The notes: generated by a model from the letters alone, not told the origin. 64,000 nt of DNA from Amphritea pacifica (GCF_016924145.1 NZ_JAFFZO010000026.1:1-64000); one strand, 5' to 3'. Shown: positions 27,256 to 37,517, counted from the stretch's first letter. Made by a program: numbers and translations.

Positions 27256-28799
27256 AGGGTAGCGCTCCCCTCATGGGCGGACTGGCTAAAATCACCGGCC
27301 ATCATCCGTCCCAGCTCCTGTATTGATGATTCGGGTGTGGGCTTAACCGGGGACAGGGCGCCATTGCAGATTGCACCGATGCGGTCTGATATCAGGAACA
27401 GTTCGTCGATATCTTCCGATATCACCAGAATGGCCGTTCCCTTATCACGCAGGCTAATCAGAGCTTTGTGTATGGCGGTTGCTGCACCGATGTCGACCCC
27501 CCAGGTGGGGTGGGCCGCGATCAGAATTTTGGGGTTCTGCATGATCTCCCGGCCGATAATAAATTTTTGCAGATTACCGCCAGACAGGCTATCAGCCTGA
27601 GCATGGCGGCCGGCGGCTTTGACTCGGTATTGATCGATAATCTGGTCGGCAAATGTTTCGGCTTTTTTCCAGGCCACCATCCCTTTGCTGAGCAGTCCGG
27701 AGAGAAACCCTGTGAGTAAGGCATTCTCGGTCAGGCTCATCTCCGGTACAGCGCCACGGCCAAGGCGCTCTTCGGGGACAAACCCCAGTCCCCACCGGCG
27801 TCGTTGATCCGGCGGAAGGTCAGCCACAGCATCTCCTGCAAAGGTGATGGTTTTACCATCCGGGCAGAGGTGTTCGCCACTCAGGCTTGCCAGCAGTTCC
27901 TCCTGGCCGTTACCGGCGACCCCTGCGATGCCCACTATCTCACCGGCATTCACTGTCAGGTTGATATGTTTCAGATGCACCCCGAACGGATCATCGCTGT
28001 GCAGATTCAGGTCAGAGATACAGAGCAGCGGTGTACTCCTCAGTTTTTTTGGGTAGGTGGTGCTGACCGGTGTATCATCGCCAACCATCAGCTTAGCCAT
28101 GCTGGTGGTATCTTCTTCTGCGGGAACGCACTCGCCGGAAACGCGGCCCGCCCGCAGTACGGTGGCGTTATGACACAGTGCTTTGACTTCGTTCAGTTTA
28201 TGGCTGATGAACAGGATTGAGCAGCCTTCACTGGCCAGTTGTCGCAACGTAATAAACAGGCTATCCACCTCCTGAGGGGTTAATACGGAGGTGGGTTCAT
28301 CCAGAATCAGCAGTTTGATGTTCTGAACCAGGCAGCGGACGATCTCTACCCGTTGCCGCTCACCGACGGACAGGGTATGTATCTCCCGTTCTGGATTGAT
28401 CGTCATACCGTATTTTTCGGACACCGTGCGAATTTTTTCTGCCAGTTGATCCAGTGCGCCGGCATCATCACCCAGTGCCAGGGCGATATTTTCAGTCACG
28501 GTCAGGGTTTCAAACAGTGAAAAGTGCTGAAATACCATGCCGATACCCATCTTGCGGGCCTGAGCCGGGTCCTTTACCTCGATGGGTAAACCATCCCAGA
28601 GCACCTCGCCACGGTCCGGTTTGACCAGCCCGTAGATCACTTTCATCAGCGTGCTTTTCCCTGCGCCATTCTCACCCAGCAGGGCGTGAATCTCTGCGGG
28701 TGCGATGTCCAGGTGGACATCATCGTTAGCCAGACAGCCGGGGTATTGTTTGGTAATGCCGCGCAGGGAGAGTCGTGGGGGCGGTGAATGCTGCTTCAC
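27252..28799 (-). CDS. ABC transporter ATP-binding protein with two ABC domains (BMP system)
   Basis: 515 residues, starting at GTG 28799 behind GAGG. The first ABC domain has Walker A GENGAGKSTLMKVIYG, signature LSVGERQRVEIVR and Walker B LLILDEPTSVLTPQE. The second has GVAGNGQEELLASLSG (degenerate Walker A), SGGNLQKFIIGREI and a Walker B-like KILIAAHPTWGVDIGA in which the usual aspartate region is altered. This tandem layout is that of RbsA/YufO proteins, where the second site is often inactive. First gene of the three-gene permease operon. Confidence 0.93.
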   Translation of the reverse strand: MKQHSPPPRLSLRGITKQYPGCLANDDVHLDIAPAEIHALLGENGAGKSTLMKVIYGLVKPDRGEVLWDGLPIEVKDPAQARKMGIGMVFQHFSLFETLTVTENIALALGDDAGALDQLAEKIRTVSEKYGMTINPEREIHTLSVGERQRVEIVRCLVQNIKLLILDEPTSVLTPQEVDSLFITLRQLASEGCSILFISHKLNEVKALCHNATVLRAGRVSGECVPAEEDTTSMAKLMVGDDTPVSTTYPKKLRSTPLLCISDLNLHSDDPFGVHLKHINLTVNAGEIVGIAGVAGNGQEELLASLSGEHLCPDGKTITFAGDAVADLPPDQRRRWGLGFVPEERLGRGAVPEMSLTENALLTGFLSGLLSKGMVAWKKAETFADQIIDQYRVKAAGRHAQADSLSGGNLQKFIIGREIMQNPKILIAAHPTWGVDIGAATAIHKALISLRDKGTAILVISEDIDELFLISDRIGAICNGALSPVKPTPESSIQELGRMMAGDFSQSAHEGSATL

Positions 28800-28888
28800 G
28801 TGGGCTACCTCGCCGATGATAGAAGAAAAGGAAAACTATACTCAAACAAGCCGATTGAGTCTTGTTTATCTTACAGTTAAGCAAAAAA

Positions 28889-28904
28889 CTGGCCAGATGG
28901 TCAG
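28889..28904. promoter_or_regulatory. RutR-box-like operator 3 (ATPase-permease operon)
   Basis: CTGGCCAGATGGTCAG matches CTGACC-N4-GGTCAG with one mismatch, 90 bases before the ATPase start. On the minus strand it is followed by TTTTTTGCTTAA and a -10-like TAAGAT, the same arrangement as at operator 2. Confidence 0.65.
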
Positions 28905-29073
28905 TTTTTGTTTCTCTGGCCGATTAATATTCGCGCTGAACAACCCAACTGGGAGTAGTGTGTGGAAGAGTGACAACATCTCCTGTCGCAATGCACCAGA
29001 CCGGTTCACCAGTGTCATAACGCTGCACTTTTGCAAGGCATACAAGCAGAGGCGTGGCGCAGGCGGGGCAGAC

Positions 29074-29730
29074 TCACAGATCCCCGGTGATGCCACTGCC
29101 TTTGAGAATAATGTGGCAGAGGGTGTTAATCGCTTGTTCGTAGTCCTGGTCATCCAGGCTTTTTTTGCCCAGTGCCGACGAAACCTGCAGGGCAAAATCA
29201 GCGTAGTGCTGAGTGCTGGACCACAGCAGGAAAATGAGATGGCTTGGGGTGATGCTGGCATCCAGTTTACCCTGTTGTTGCCACTGCTCGAACACCGCGG
29301 TGCGGGAGCGGAACCACTCCTCATAGCCTTCACAGAAGTAAGCCTTTAAATTCGGACCGCCACTGATAATCTCGCTGGCGAAAATTCGTGAGGCCAGAGG
29401 ATGGTCGCGGGAGAACTCGATTTTTTTGCGGATATACTGCGTCAGGCTCTGAGCTGCGTCATCCTCCGCTTTGAGATTGCTTAAGGTGCTATCCCACAGA
29501 TCGATAATATCGCTGAGCACGGCGAAATAGAGTCCCAGCTTATTTTTAAAGTAGTAATGGATATTCGCTTTTGGCAGCTCCGCACGGGCGGCGATCTCCC
29601 GCATACTGGCCCCTTTGAAGCCGCAGGCGGCAAACTCCTGCTCGGCTGCTGCCAGAATCCGTTGTTCATTGCGCTGGCGAATCCGCCCTGCAGGTTTTTC
29701 GCTCTTATGTGAGCTGATCTCTAACAACAT
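29074..29730 (-). CDS. TetR-family regulator, RutR-like
   Basis: 218 residues from ATG 29730 (a TTG 21 bases upstream is in frame but less likely). The N-terminal helix-turn-helix is in EQEFAACGFKGASMREIAARAELPKANIHYYFKNK (about residues 31-65). The C-terminal part contains LIFLLWSSTQHYADFALQV, almost identical to the signature of E. coli RutR, the pyrimidine-responsive master regulator (LIFMIWASTQHYADFAPQV). The first gene downstream is the BMP-type importer, and three RutR-box-like sites lie in that cluster, so it probably controls nucleobase or nucleoside uptake. Confidence 0.88.
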   Translation of the reverse strand: MLLEISSHKSEKPAGRIRQRNEQRILAAAEQEFAACGFKGASMREIAARAELPKANIHYYFKNKLGLYFAVLSDIIDLWDSTLSNLKAEDDAAQSLTQYIRKKIEFSRDHPLASRIFASEIISGGPNLKAYFCEGYEEWFRSRTAVFEQWQQQGKLDASITPSHLIFLLWSSTQHYADFALQVSSALGKKSLDDQDYEQAINTLCHIILKGSGITGDL

Positions 29731-29949
29731 GAATCGGTCTCGTATTACCAAACGTTGCGTCAGAATTATAACGTAAAAGAATCCGTCGTTCGGTGATATA
29801 TTCTGACTCTTTGTAACCCAAGCGGAAACGGAGCCCTGGCGGCTGATCTTTTTGAGAAAACTTTACCATCCCGGTCGCTTTTTTGGTTTCGCTATGGTTT
29901 TGATATGGTATCGTTGATTTGAAAGCAAAACTGCTGGAGTTGTAACTTA

Positions 29950-30882
29950 ATGACACAGGATTTTCTGACCACGCCGGCGAAAATTTTAATTACCGGAGCG
30001 GATGGACAGATTGGTTATTTTTTAAATCAGGCAACCCGGAATGATCCGTTCTTTTCTGTGGTGGCCTTCACCGATGCGAAACTGGACATCAGCAACCGTC
30101 AACAGGTGCAGCAACGGCTGGATGAGCATCTGCCGGACTATGTGATCAATACCGCCGGGTTTAATGCGGTTGACCAGGCTGAAGCTCAGTCTGAGCGTTG
30201 CTATGCACTGAACCGGGATGCAGTAGAAAATCTGGCGATGGCCTGTGGCGAGTTATCTATTCCACTGATCCATCTTTCGTCAGACTATGTCTTTGATGGG
30301 CACTACGAGAGTGGTTATAAAGAGGATGACCAGGCACGCCCCCTGGGGCTTTATGGTGACAGTAAGTGGCAAGGGGAAGAGGTGTTGCGTGCCGCGTTGC
30401 CGCGTCATCTGATTCTCCGGGTCAGTTGGGTATTCAGTACGATTGGCGATAACTTTATGCGCCGGGCACTGCTTCAGGCGCGCCAGGAAGAGGAGATCGT
30501 TGCCGCGGATGACCGCCGCGGTTGCCCGACTTCCGCCAGTGATATTGCCCGGGTGATCGTTGCGATACTGAAGCAGTTGCATAATGGTGCCGAAAACTGG
30601 GGTACTTACCACTACTGCTGTGCAGAGATCACCACCCGATACGGCTTCACGGAAGCGGTGCTGGCCGCGGCTGGTCAGTATGAAAAACTGAAAGTGGAGA
30701 AGCTGATTCCTATCAGTTCTGCCGAGCTGGGCAGTGATGCTGAACGTCCGGCTTCCTCTGTACTGGTCTGTACCAAGCTGCTGAATCACTTTGGTATCCG
30801 CCAGTTGCCCTGGCGCAGTCAACTGGTGGCGATGATTCGGGAGCAGTACCAGAATGAAGAGATTAACGATATCACCGCATAG
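29950..30882 (+). CDS. RmlD-like NAD(P)-dependent sugar-nucleotide reductase
   Basis: 310 residues. Rossmann motif GADGQIG (16-22), HLSSDYVFDG (108-117) and the catalytic YxxxK pair Y135/K139 (LYGDSKWQGE) place it in the extended SDR family, RmlD branch (dTDP-4-dehydrorhamnose reductase). No rmlA/B/C gene is adjacent, so it may act on another substrate or in a scattered pathway. Divergent from the RutR-like gene; convergent with the next gene, 6 bases away. Confidence 0.85.
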   Translation: MTQDFLTTPAKILITGADGQIGYFLNQATRNDPFFSVVAFTDAKLDISNRQQVQQRLDEHLPDYVINTAGFNAVDQAEAQSERCYALNRDAVENLAMACGELSIPLIHLSSDYVFDGHYESGYKEDDQARPLGLYGDSKWQGEEVLRAALPRHLILRVSWVFSTIGDNFMRRALLQARQEEEIVAADDRRGCPTSASDIARVIVAILKQLHNGAENWGTYHYCCAEITTRYGFTEAVLAAAGQYEKLKVEKLIPISSAELGSDAERPASSVLVCTKLLNHFGIRQLPWRSQLVAMIREQYQNEEINDITA

Positions 30883-30888
30883 CCGATC

Positions 30889-31260
30889 TCAGGGAAACGC
30901 AGTGTGGTGCAGTGCTACCCAGACGATATAGGCTGCGCAGATCAGCGCCAGAACAAATGCCAGTGTGCGGATTCCTTTCGTTTTCCCCCGTTTCAGGGCG
31001 ATTGTGCCCAGCACTATATAAGCGATCAGTGCGATCAGCTTTGCTGTCAGCCAGTTATGGGTAAATGGATACTGGCTGATGGTAATGGTGAGGACGATGG
31101 CGCTAACCAGCAACAGGGTGTCGATAATATGTGGTGCAATTCTGACCCAGCGTTGTTGCAACTTTTCCGGTGTTGAAAGCATCCAGTACCCGCGCAGGGT
31201 GAAAAAAAGTATGCTCAGAGCGGCAAAGGTGATGTGGGTGTGCTTAAGTGCCATGTACAT
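30889..31260 (-). CDS. SirB2-family integral membrane protein
   Basis: 123 residues with four hydrophobic segments; the start MYMALKHTHITFAALSILFFTLRG and the later HIIDTLLLVSAIVLTITI match the SirB family (named for a Salmonella invasion gene regulator; molecular role unclear). It is convergent with the RmlD-like gene and divergent from moaA. A second ATG at codon 3 is possible. Confidence 0.8.
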   Translation of the reverse strand: MYMALKHTHITFAALSILFFTLRGYWMLSTPEKLQQRWVRIAPHIIDTLLLVSAIVLTITISQYPFTHNWLTAKLIALIAYIVLGTIALKRGKTKGIRTLAFVLALICAAYIVWVALHHTAFP

Positions 31261-31351
31261 TGCTTGAAAACTCGCCTAACAATTGATTGAATAACTGACT
31301 AAAATAATCAGGTATATTCTTACCTAAATACGCAAGAGATACTACCCAGGT

Positions 31352-32362
31352 ATGCAGATAAATCAGAACAACAGTGCCACTCAACTGGTTGATCGGTTTG
31401 GCCGGAAAGTTGAATATATCCGTCTGTCGGTCACCGACCGGTGTGATTTCCGCTGTGTCTACTGCATGGCTGAGGAGATGCAGTTCCTGCCCCGCAGTGA
31501 AGTGTTATCGCTGGAAGAACTGTATCTGGTGGCCCGGGCTTTTGTCGAGCTGGGGGTGAATAAGATCCGTCTTACCGGTGGTGAGCCGCTGGTACGGCGG
31601 GGGATCCTGACGCTGGTGGAGCAGTTGGGTCAGCTACCGGCTGAGCTGCTGATCACTACGAATGGTTCACAGTTATCCGGTATGGCTGCTGATCTCAAAC
31701 GGCTGGGAGTGGATCGACTGAACATTAGTCTGGATAGTCTGCAGCCGGATAAATTTAAACGCTTAACCCGCACCGGGCGACTTGAACAGGTATTAGCGGG
31801 GATTGATGCGGCGATAGCCGCAGGGTTTAAGCGGATTAAACTCAATGCGGTGGTGTTGAAAGGGCGTAATGATGATGAGGTACTGGATCTTATCGCGTTT
31901 GCCCGTCACAAAGGTGTGGATATCACCTTTATCGAAGAGATGCCGCTGGGTGCGATCACCGAACATGATCGTGCCGAGGTGTATTGCTCCAGTGATGAGC
32001 TGCTGGAGATGATCTCCGCTGAGTATGCACTGATCGACAGTGATGAGAAAACCGGCGGGCCTTCCCGCTATTACCGTATGGCCGATAGCGACAGCCGGAT
32101 AGGTTTTATCTCCCCTCACAGCCATAATTTCTGTAGTGAGTGTAACCGGGTGCGGATGACCGTGGAGGGACGTCTGCTGCTCTGTCTGGGCAATGAACAC
32201 TCTATGGATCTGCGCCGGGTGATCCGGGAACACCCCAGCGATATTGAGGTGCTGAAACAGCATCTGATCCAGGCAATGGAGCTGAAACCCGAGCAGCATC
32301 ATTTTGATCTGGCTGATGAAACACCACAGATTGTCAGGTTTATGAATATGACCGGAGGCTGA
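31352..32362 (+). CDS. moaA: GTP 3',8-cyclase MoaA (radical SAM)
   Basis: 336 residues. C31, C35 and C38 (CDFRCVYC) hold the radical SAM cluster; the C-terminal cluster ligands are in [19 protein letters not shown]. The protein ends in Gly-Gly, needed for activity. MoaA opens molybdenum cofactor synthesis by converting GTP into 3',8-cyclo-dihydro-GTP, which MoaC then processes. moaC lies 1.2 kb downstream, separated by an acyltransferase gene. Confidence 0.97.
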   Translation: MQINQNNSATQLVDRFGRKVEYIRLSVTDRCDFRCVYCMAEEMQFLPRSEVLSLEELYLVARAFVELGVNKIRLTGGEPLVRRGILTLVEQLGQLPAELLITTNGSQLSGMAADLKRLGVDRLNISLDSLQPDKFKRLTRTGRLEQVLAGIDAAIAAGFKRIKLNAVVLKGRNDDEVLDLIAFARHKGVDITFIEEMPLGAITEHDRAEVYCSSDELLEMISAEYALIDSDEKTGGPSRYYRMADSDSRIGFISPHSHNFCSECNRVRMTVEGRLLLCLGNEHSMDLRRVIREHPSDIEVLKQHLIQAMELKPEQHHFDLADETPQIVRFMNMTGG

Positions 32363-32398
32363 GCTGAATGGATTAATTTAAAGAATTGGTAAAGTGCG

Positions 32399-32427
32399 CT
32401 GAAATTATTCCTATCTCCCTGTAAAAT
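32399..32427 (+). promoter_or_regulatory. Possible promoter before the acyltransferase-moaC-plsC operon
   Basis: CTGAAA (32399-32404), 17-base spacer, TAAAAT (32422-32427), 36 bases before the next start codon, whose ribosome-binding site is CAGGAGG. Confidence 0.4.
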
Positions 32428-32463
32428 ACCCGCCTTAATATTCGCAGTGCCTCAGGAGGCAGA

Positions 32464-33588
32464 ATGGCAGCCAGCTCTATCAATGATCCATTTCAGAATA
32501 TCCGCCCCTACCATGATAGTGAGGTAAGTGATGTTCTGAACCGGCTGATCCATGACGATGAACTTATCTCAGTATTGACCCGATATCAGTTTCCCCAGAT
32601 GGCATCTCTGTTTGGCTGGTTGCTGAAACCCGCAGTACGCATATATCTGGCGCAGAAAACCGGAGAGATTGAAAGTATTCAGGACTTTCAGTTACTGATT
32701 GCCGGCTATATGACCAAGATGATTGGGCGTACCACTAGCCGTCTTTCCTGCAGCGGTATTGAAAATCTTGAACAGGATGAGGCATACCTGTTTGTGTCAA
32801 ACCACCGGGATATAGCGATGGACCCGGCATTTGTTAACTGGGCGTTGTATCAGAACGGTTTTGATACCCTGCGTATCGCCATTGGTGATAACCTGCTGCG
32901 CAAGCCCTATGTGTCTGATCTGATGCGGCTTAATAAGAGTTTTATTGTCAACCGTTCGGCGAAAGGGCGGGAGGTGCTCACCGCTTTAGGTCAATTGTCC
33001 GCTTATATTGACCACTCGTTAGTGCAGGATGAGGCGAGTGTCTGGATTGCGCAGCGGGAAGGGCGGGCTAAGGATGGTAATGATTTTACCGATCCCGCTA
33101 TTCTGAAAATGTTCTATATGGCGCACCGCAAACAGCGCAGCTTTGCAGAGTTTCTTGAGCGGGTAAAAATCGTGCCTGTTTCAATCTCCTATGAGTATGA
33201 CCCCTGTGACCGGGCCAAAGCTCAGGAGCTGGATTGCAAGTCTCAGGGGGGGGAATACCAGAAAGCTCAGTTTGAAGATATCGACAGTATTGTTACCGGG
33301 ATTACCGGCAATAAGGGCCATGTGCATGTTGCGTTTGGCGACGTGATTACCGATAAGAATACTCCGGAAGAGCTGGCGACTGAGATCGACCGGCAGATTA
33401 TAGACAACTATTATCTGCATCCCTCCAACTTATTGGCGGCTGGAGTTGATCAGGACAGCATCAGCGATGAGCAGAAAACGCTGTTCGCAGCCCGTACCGA
33501 GGGACTATCCGAGTCTGCGGCAAAAATTTTGCGACAGATGTATGCCAATCCGGTATTGAATAAACAGAAACCTCAGGAGGTTGCATGA
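32464..33588 (+). CDS. Cytosolic acyltransferase of the glycerol-3-phosphate acyltransferase superfamily
   Basis: 374 residues. The acyltransferase motif appears as SNHRDIAMD (residues 112-120), so the aspartate is one residue further from the histidine than in the usual HX4[14 protein letters not shown] and [12 protein letters not shown] correspond to later blocks of the family. No clear membrane segment. Related proteins are annotated as 1-acylglycerol-3-phosphate acyltransferases; the exact acceptor is not known. The stop overlaps the moaC start (ATGA). Confidence 0.8.
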   Translation: MAASSINDPFQNIRPYHDSEVSDVLNRLIHDDELISVLTRYQFPQMASLFGWLLKPAVRIYLAQKTGEIESIQDFQLLIAGYMTKMIGRTTSRLSCSGIENLEQDEAYLFVSNHRDIAMDPAFVNWALYQNGFDTLRIAIGDNLLRKPYVSDLMRLNKSFIVNRSAKGREVLTALGQLSAYIDHSLVQDEASVWIAQREGRAKDGNDFTDPAILKMFYMAHRKQRSFAEFLERVKIVPVSISYEYDPCDRAKAQELDCKSQGGEYQKAQFEDIDSIVTGITGNKGHVHVAFGDVITDKNTPEELATEIDRQIIDNYYLHPSNLLAAGVDQDSISDEQKTLFAARTEGLSESAAKILRQMYANPVLNKQKPQEVA

Positions 33589-34064
33589 GCCGTTTGACGC
33601 ACCTGGATGAGAAAGGGCATGCGAATATGGTGGATGTTTCTGGCAAGGCCGTCACCACCCGCGAGGCGACAGCTCAGGCTGTGGTTAAGATGCTGCCCGA
33701 AACGCTGCATATGATTTCGGCGGGAGAACATAAAAAAGGTGATGTGCTGGCAGTGGCCAGAATCGCCGGTATTCAGGCGGCCAAACGCTGTTCTGATCTG
33801 ATCCCTCTATGTCATCCGCTGATGCTGAGTAAGGTCTCTGTTGAACTGACGCCTAAGCCGGAGTCAGATGCGGTGTTGATTCTGGCGACCTGTAAACTGG
33901 CAGGCCAGACCGGGGTTGAGATGGAAGCGCTGACCGCTGCATCGGTTGCCGCCCTGACGATCTATGATATGTGCAAAGCGGTGGATAAAGGGATGGTTAT
34001 CTCTGAGGTTAAACTGTTAGAGAAGCGTGGCGGGAAAAGTGGCCACTGGCAGGTGAGTCCTTGA
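33585..34064 (+). CDS. moaC: Cyclic pyranopterin monophosphate synthase MoaC
   Basis: 159 residues. [21 protein letters not shown], then [20 protein letters not shown] and [28 protein letters not shown] are the family signatures, including the catalytic lysine region. Second step of molybdenum cofactor synthesis, acting on the MoaA product. Coupled to the upstream acyltransferase (4-base overlap) and overlapped by or adjacent to the following acyltransferase. Confidence 0.97.
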   Translation: MSRLTHLDEKGHANMVDVSGKAVTTREATAQAVVKMLPETLHMISAGEHKKGDVLAVARIAGIQAAKRCSDLIPLCHPLMLSKVSVELTPKPESDAVLILATCKLAGQTGVEMEALTAASVAALTIYDMCKAVDKGMVISEVKLLEKRGGKSGHWQVSP

Positions 34065-34111
34065 AACCTGTTGTAAACATTGATGAAAGTGCCCAAAAGG
34101 AAGATCAGGCG

Positions 34112-34870
34112 ATGATGCGAAAACCCTCACTGTTTTTATACCTGCGGGCGACGCTCTTTTATATTGTTTTTTATCCGGTCACCCTGGTGTTTGCTGCGTT
34201 CTGTCTGCTGGTGGGCTGGGCGTTGCCCTTTCGTCCCCGTTTTAAGCTCTTCACGCTGATGAACTACTTCACCATGTTATGGCTCTATCTCACCTGTGGA
34301 GTCAGATACCGGGTTGAGGGGCGGGAAAACCTGCCTTCAGGGAGTGAAGGGGCCTATGTGGTGGTTGCTAACCACTCCAGTGAATGGGAGACATTTTTTT
34401 TGCAGACCCTGATTCGTCCGCAGAGTGCGGTGTTGAAGCAGGAGCTGTTAAAAATTCCTTTTTTTGGCTGGGCTCTGGGGATGTTAAAGCCGATTGCGCT
34501 GGATCGCAGTAAGCGGCGGGGGGCTTTAAAGCAGTTGCTGACTCAGGGTAAAGAGCGTCTCGAAGAGGGGATTAACGTCGTTATCTTTCCTCAGGGGACC
34601 CGGGTCGAAACCGGCAAACTGGGTAAGTTCAATAAAGGCGGTGCGATGCTGGCGGCCAGTGCTCAGGTGCCTGTTGTGCCGTTAGCGCATAATGCCGGGC
34701 TCTTCTGGCCGGGCAAAAGTTATGTCAAATATCCGGGGACAATTACGGTGCGGGTCGGGATTCCTGTGCCGGTGGCTGATCGTTCCGTTGATGAGATCCA
34801 CACTGACTCAATCGGCTGGCTGGAAGCGCAGATGCGTGACCTGAAGGTGGTCGATGATGATGCTGTGTAA
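34112..34870 (+). CDS. 1-acyl-sn-glycerol-3-phosphate acyltransferase (PlsC family, NlaB-like)
   Basis: 252 residues from ATG 34112; an in-frame TTG at 34061 overlapping the moaC stop is an alternative (269 residues). An N-terminal membrane segment (about 12-40) precedes VVVANHSSEWETFFLQ, an HX4E version of the catalytic motif found in the NlaB subgroup. IFPQGTRVETGKLGKFNKGGAMLA is the glycerol-phosphate-binding block. It makes phosphatidic acid for membrane lipids. Followed by a terminator shared with fabB. Confidence 0.88.
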   Translation: MMRKPSLFLYLRATLFYIVFYPVTLVFAAFCLLVGWALPFRPRFKLFTLMNYFTMLWLYLTCGVRYRVEGRENLPSGSEGAYVVVANHSSEWETFFLQTLIRPQSAVLKQELLKIPFFGWALGMLKPIALDRSKRRGALKQLLTQGKERLEEGINVVIFPQGTRVETGKLGKFNKGGAMLAASAQVPVVPLAHNAGLFWPGKSYVKYPGTITVRVGIPVPVADRSVDEIHTDSIGWLEAQMRDLKVVDDDAV

Positions 34871-34884
34871 CAGACAGGAATAAT

Positions 34885-34914
34885 AAAAAAAACCGCCGGA
34901 AGGCGGTTTTTTTT
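34885..34914. terminator. Bidirectional terminator between plsC-like gene and fabB
   Basis: A8-CCGCC-GGAA-GGCGG-T8; symmetrical, so it can serve both convergent genes. Confidence 0.95.
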
Positions 34915-34928
34915 ATCGGCTAAAATGC

Positions 34929-36146
34929 TCAGTCGGTGTATTTCTGGAACACCAGTGTAGAGTTAGTGCCGCCGAAACCGAAGCTGTTAGACATCACCCG
35001 TTGCAGATCAACATTGTCACGACGTTCGGTGACAACCGGCAGGCCTTCCGCCGCAGGATCCAGCTCCTCAATATTCGCTGATGCACAGATAAAGTTGTTT
35101 TCCATCATCAGCAGGCTGTAGATCGCTTCCTGAACACCGGTAGCGCCCAGAGAATGACCGGTCAGTGACTTGGTAGAGCTGACAGGTGGCATCTGATCAC
35201 CGAAGGTCTCTTTCATCGCCTTCAGCTCCTGAATATCACCCGCGGGTGTAGAGGTGCCGTGGGAGTTGATGTAATCGATACTGCCATTAACGGTGCTCAT
35301 CGCTTGCTGCATACAGCGCACAGCGCCTTCACCGGACGGGGCAACCATGTCATAGCCATCGGAAGTGGCACCATAACCGACCAGTTCGCCATAGATCTTG
35401 GCGCCACGGGCTTTGGCGTGTTCCAGCTCTTCCAGAACCAGCATGCCGCCACCACCTGCGATAACAAAACCATCACGGTTGGCATCATAGGCACGGGACG
35501 CTTTCTCCGGAGTGTCGTTATATTTGCTGGACAAAGCGCCCATGGCATCAAACATCACACTCAGGGACCAGTGCAGCTCTTCACCGCCGCCCGCGAAAAC
35601 AATATCCTGCTTGTTCAGCTGGATCTGTTCCATCGCATTACCGATACAGTGGGCGCTGGTAGCACAGGCAGACGTAATGGAGTAGTTAACACCCTTAATC
35701 TTGAAAGGGGTTGCCAGACAGGCCGAAACGGTAGATCCCATGGTGCGGGTTACCCGGTAAGGTCCAACGCGGCGAACGCCCTTAGTACGCAGAATATCCG
35801 CCGTTTCAACGATATCAGCAGAGGATGCGCCGCCGGAACCTGCCACCAGGCCGGTGCGCACGTTAGATACCATATCTTCGCTCAGGTTGGCGTCTTTGAT
35901 CGCCTGCTCCATAGACAGATACGCATAAGCTGCAGCATCACCCATGAAACGCACCAGTTTGCGGTCTATCAGGTCTGTGTAATCCAGATCAATACTGCCA
36001 GCTACCTGGCTGCGAAACCCCATCTCTTTATACTCTTCCTGAAATTTGATGCCGGAACGGCCCTCTTTCAGTGAGTCCAGGACGGCTTCTTTATCAGTAC
36101 CCAGGCAAGATACGATACCCATTCCGGTAACAACGACACGTCTCAT
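34929..36146 (-). CDS. fabB: 3-oxoacyl-[acyl-carrier-protein] synthase I
   Basis: 405 residues. The catalytic triad C161 ([12 protein letters not shown]), H296 ([12 protein letters not shown]) and H331 ([11 protein letters not shown]) of the beta-ketoacyl synthases is intact. FabB elongates the cis-3-decenoyl chain made by FabA, so it is essential for unsaturated fatty acids. It lies 80 bases downstream of fabA in the same direction, with a hairpin between them. Confidence 0.97.
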   Translation of the reverse strand: MRRVVVTGMGIVSCLGTDKEAVLDSLKEGRSGIKFQEEYKEMGFRSQVAGSIDLDYTDLIDRKLVRFMGDAAAYAYLSMEQAIKDANLSEDMVSNVRTGLVAGSGGASSADIVETADILRTKGVRRVGPYRVTRTMGSTVSACLATPFKIKGVNYSITSACATSAHCIGNAMEQIQLNKQDIVFAGGGEELHWSLSVMFDAMGALSSKYNDTPEKASRAYDANRDGFVIAGGGGMLVLEELEHAKARGAKIYGELVGYGATSDGYDMVAPSGEGAVRCMQQAMSTVNGSIDYINSHGTSTPAGDIQELKAMKETFGDQMPPVSSTKSLTGHSLGATGVQEAIYSLLMMENNFICASANIEELDPAAEGLPVVTERRDNVDLQRVMSNSFGFGGTNSTLVFQKYTD

Positions 36147-36202
36147 AGGATGCCTCTTTTATTCAGTAAAAACATTGTAAGTATAGATCTACAGCAGAGC
36201 TA

Positions 36203-36220
36203 AAGCCTGCATTCAGGCTT
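36203..36220. other. Hairpin between fabA and fabB
   Basis: AAGCCTG (36203-36209), loop CATT, CAGGCTT (36214-36220), 6 bases after the fabA stop. There is no proper T-run, so read-through into fabB is expected; it may tune the fabA:fabB ratio. Confidence 0.5.
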
Positions 36221-36226
36221 ATAAGA

Positions 36227-36742
36227 TTAGAAGCTATCGGTAGATACGAACAGGCCTACACGCAGATCTTTCGCAGTGTATATCTCGCGGCCATCGACTG
36301 AAACGGAGCCATCAGCGATACCCATCACCAGTTTACGTTCAATAACCCGTGACAGATCGATACGGTAGGTCACTTTTTTTGCTGTTGGCAGAATCTGGCC
36401 TGTGAACTTCACTTCACCACAACCCAGTGCACGACCGCGACCTTTATTGCCACGCCAGCCCAGGAAGAAGCCAACGATCTGCCACATAGCGTCCAGGCCT
36501 AAGCAACCAGGCATTACCGGATCAGTTGGAAAGTGACAGTCGAAGAACCACAGGTCAGGATGGATATCCAGCTCCGCTTCGATATAGCCTTTGCCATATT
36601 TTCCACCTTCGCCGGTGATCATAGTGACGCGGTCCATCATTAACATGTTGCCGACGGGCAGTCGTGCATTGCCCTCGCCGAACATTTCACCATGACCGCA
36701 CTGAAGAAGTTCTTCTCGATTGAATGAGGAAGGTTTTGTCAT
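36227..36742 (-). CDS. fabA: 3-hydroxydecanoyl-[acyl-carrier-protein] dehydratase/isomerase
   Basis: 171 residues, the normal length. The active-site H70 ([14 protein letters not shown]) and D84 (LGLDAMWQ) are present. FabA dehydrates 3-hydroxydecanoyl-ACP and isomerises it to the cis-3 form, the branch point to unsaturated fatty acids. A -10 box TATAAT lies on the minus strand at 36786-36791 with a weak -35; no FabR or FadR operator was identified by eye. Confidence 0.98.
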   Translation of the reverse strand: MTKPSSFNREELLQCGHGEMFGEGNARLPVGNMLMMDRVTMITGEGGKYGKGYIEAELDIHPDLWFFDCHFPTDPVMPGCLGLDAMWQIVGFFLGWRGNKGRGRALGCGEVKFTGQILPTAKKVTYRIDLSRVIERKLVMGIADGSVSVDGREIYTAKDLRVGLFVSTDSF

Positions 36743-36785
36743 CTGAGCTGTATATCCACTTTTTTTTAAGCCAAAATATCGGGGG

Positions 36786-36791
36786 ATTATA
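36786..36791 (-). promoter_or_regulatory. Probable -10 box of the fabA-fabB promoter
   Basis: TATAAT on the minus strand 44 bases before the fabA start. The corresponding -35 region (TGATCC) is poor. Confidence 0.5.
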
Positions 36792-36878
36792 CCGGGTTAG
36801 TGGTCTGGGATCACGACCTGTATCACCAAAAACGGAAAATTCGGCCAGATTAGGTCGTTTTTGAGGGCTTCAGAGAAA

Positions 36879-37517
36879 ATGCACAGCGAATTTTGGCACG
36901 AACGTTGGCGTAGCGGCCGCATCGGTTTTCATCAGCAGCAGGTTAACCCTTTACTGCAGCGTCACTGGCCTTATTTGCAAGACTCTGGTGAGGGGCGGGT
37001 GCTGGTGCCGTTGTGTGGCAAAAGCCTGGATATGCTCTGGTTGCGGGAGCAGGGGCATGAAGTCACCGGCGTTGAATTGAACCTGCTGGCATGCGAAGCA
37101 TTCTGGTCTGAACAGTCGGTAGCGGTTGACGCGCAGCAGGTGGGTGAGTTTATCGTGCGTCATAAGGACGGACTTCGACTGCTCTGTGGGGATTTCTTTG
37201 CGCTACCAGCTGAAGAGTTTGAACAGATCGCCTGGGTCTATGATCGTGCCGCACTGATCGCATTTCCTGAACCGATGCGTCAACGCTATGCCCGGATGTT
37301 ATTAGAAAGGCTGCCTCCCGGCGTTGGCATGTTGTTGATAACCCTTGAGTTCAATGATGCAGAAGGCCCGCCCTTTTCCGTAACCGGGGACGAGGTTCAG
37401 GCACTTTATGGCGATCGCTTTAGCATTGAAAAGCTTACGGCACAGAGGGGTGTTGGTCGGGGAGGGCGTGCAGAAGTGGAGTCGGCTTATATCCTGAGGG
37501 ATAAGGGAGACGACTGA
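36879..37517 (+). CDS. tpm: Thiopurine S-methyltransferase family protein
   Basis: 212 residues from ATG 36879 (MHSEFWHERWRSGRIGFHQ), the standard start of bacterial TPMT; an upstream TTG is in frame but not supported. VLVPLCGKSLDMLWLREQGHEVTGVEL is the SAM-binding motif I region, and WVYDRAALIAFPEPMRQRYA follows. Bacterial TPMTs methylate thiopurines and, in some species, selenium or tellurium compounds. It marks the left border of the metabolite cassette and is convergent with it. Confidence 0.93.
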   Translation: MHSEFWHERWRSGRIGFHQQQVNPLLQRHWPYLQDSGEGRVLVPLCGKSLDMLWLREQGHEVTGVELNLLACEAFWSEQSVAVDAQQVGEFIVRHKDGLRLLCGDFFALPAEEFEQIAWVYDRAALIAFPEPMRQRYARMLLERLPPGVGMLLITLEFNDAEGPPFSVTGDEVQALYGDRFSIEKLTAQRGVGRGGRAEVESAYILRDKGDD

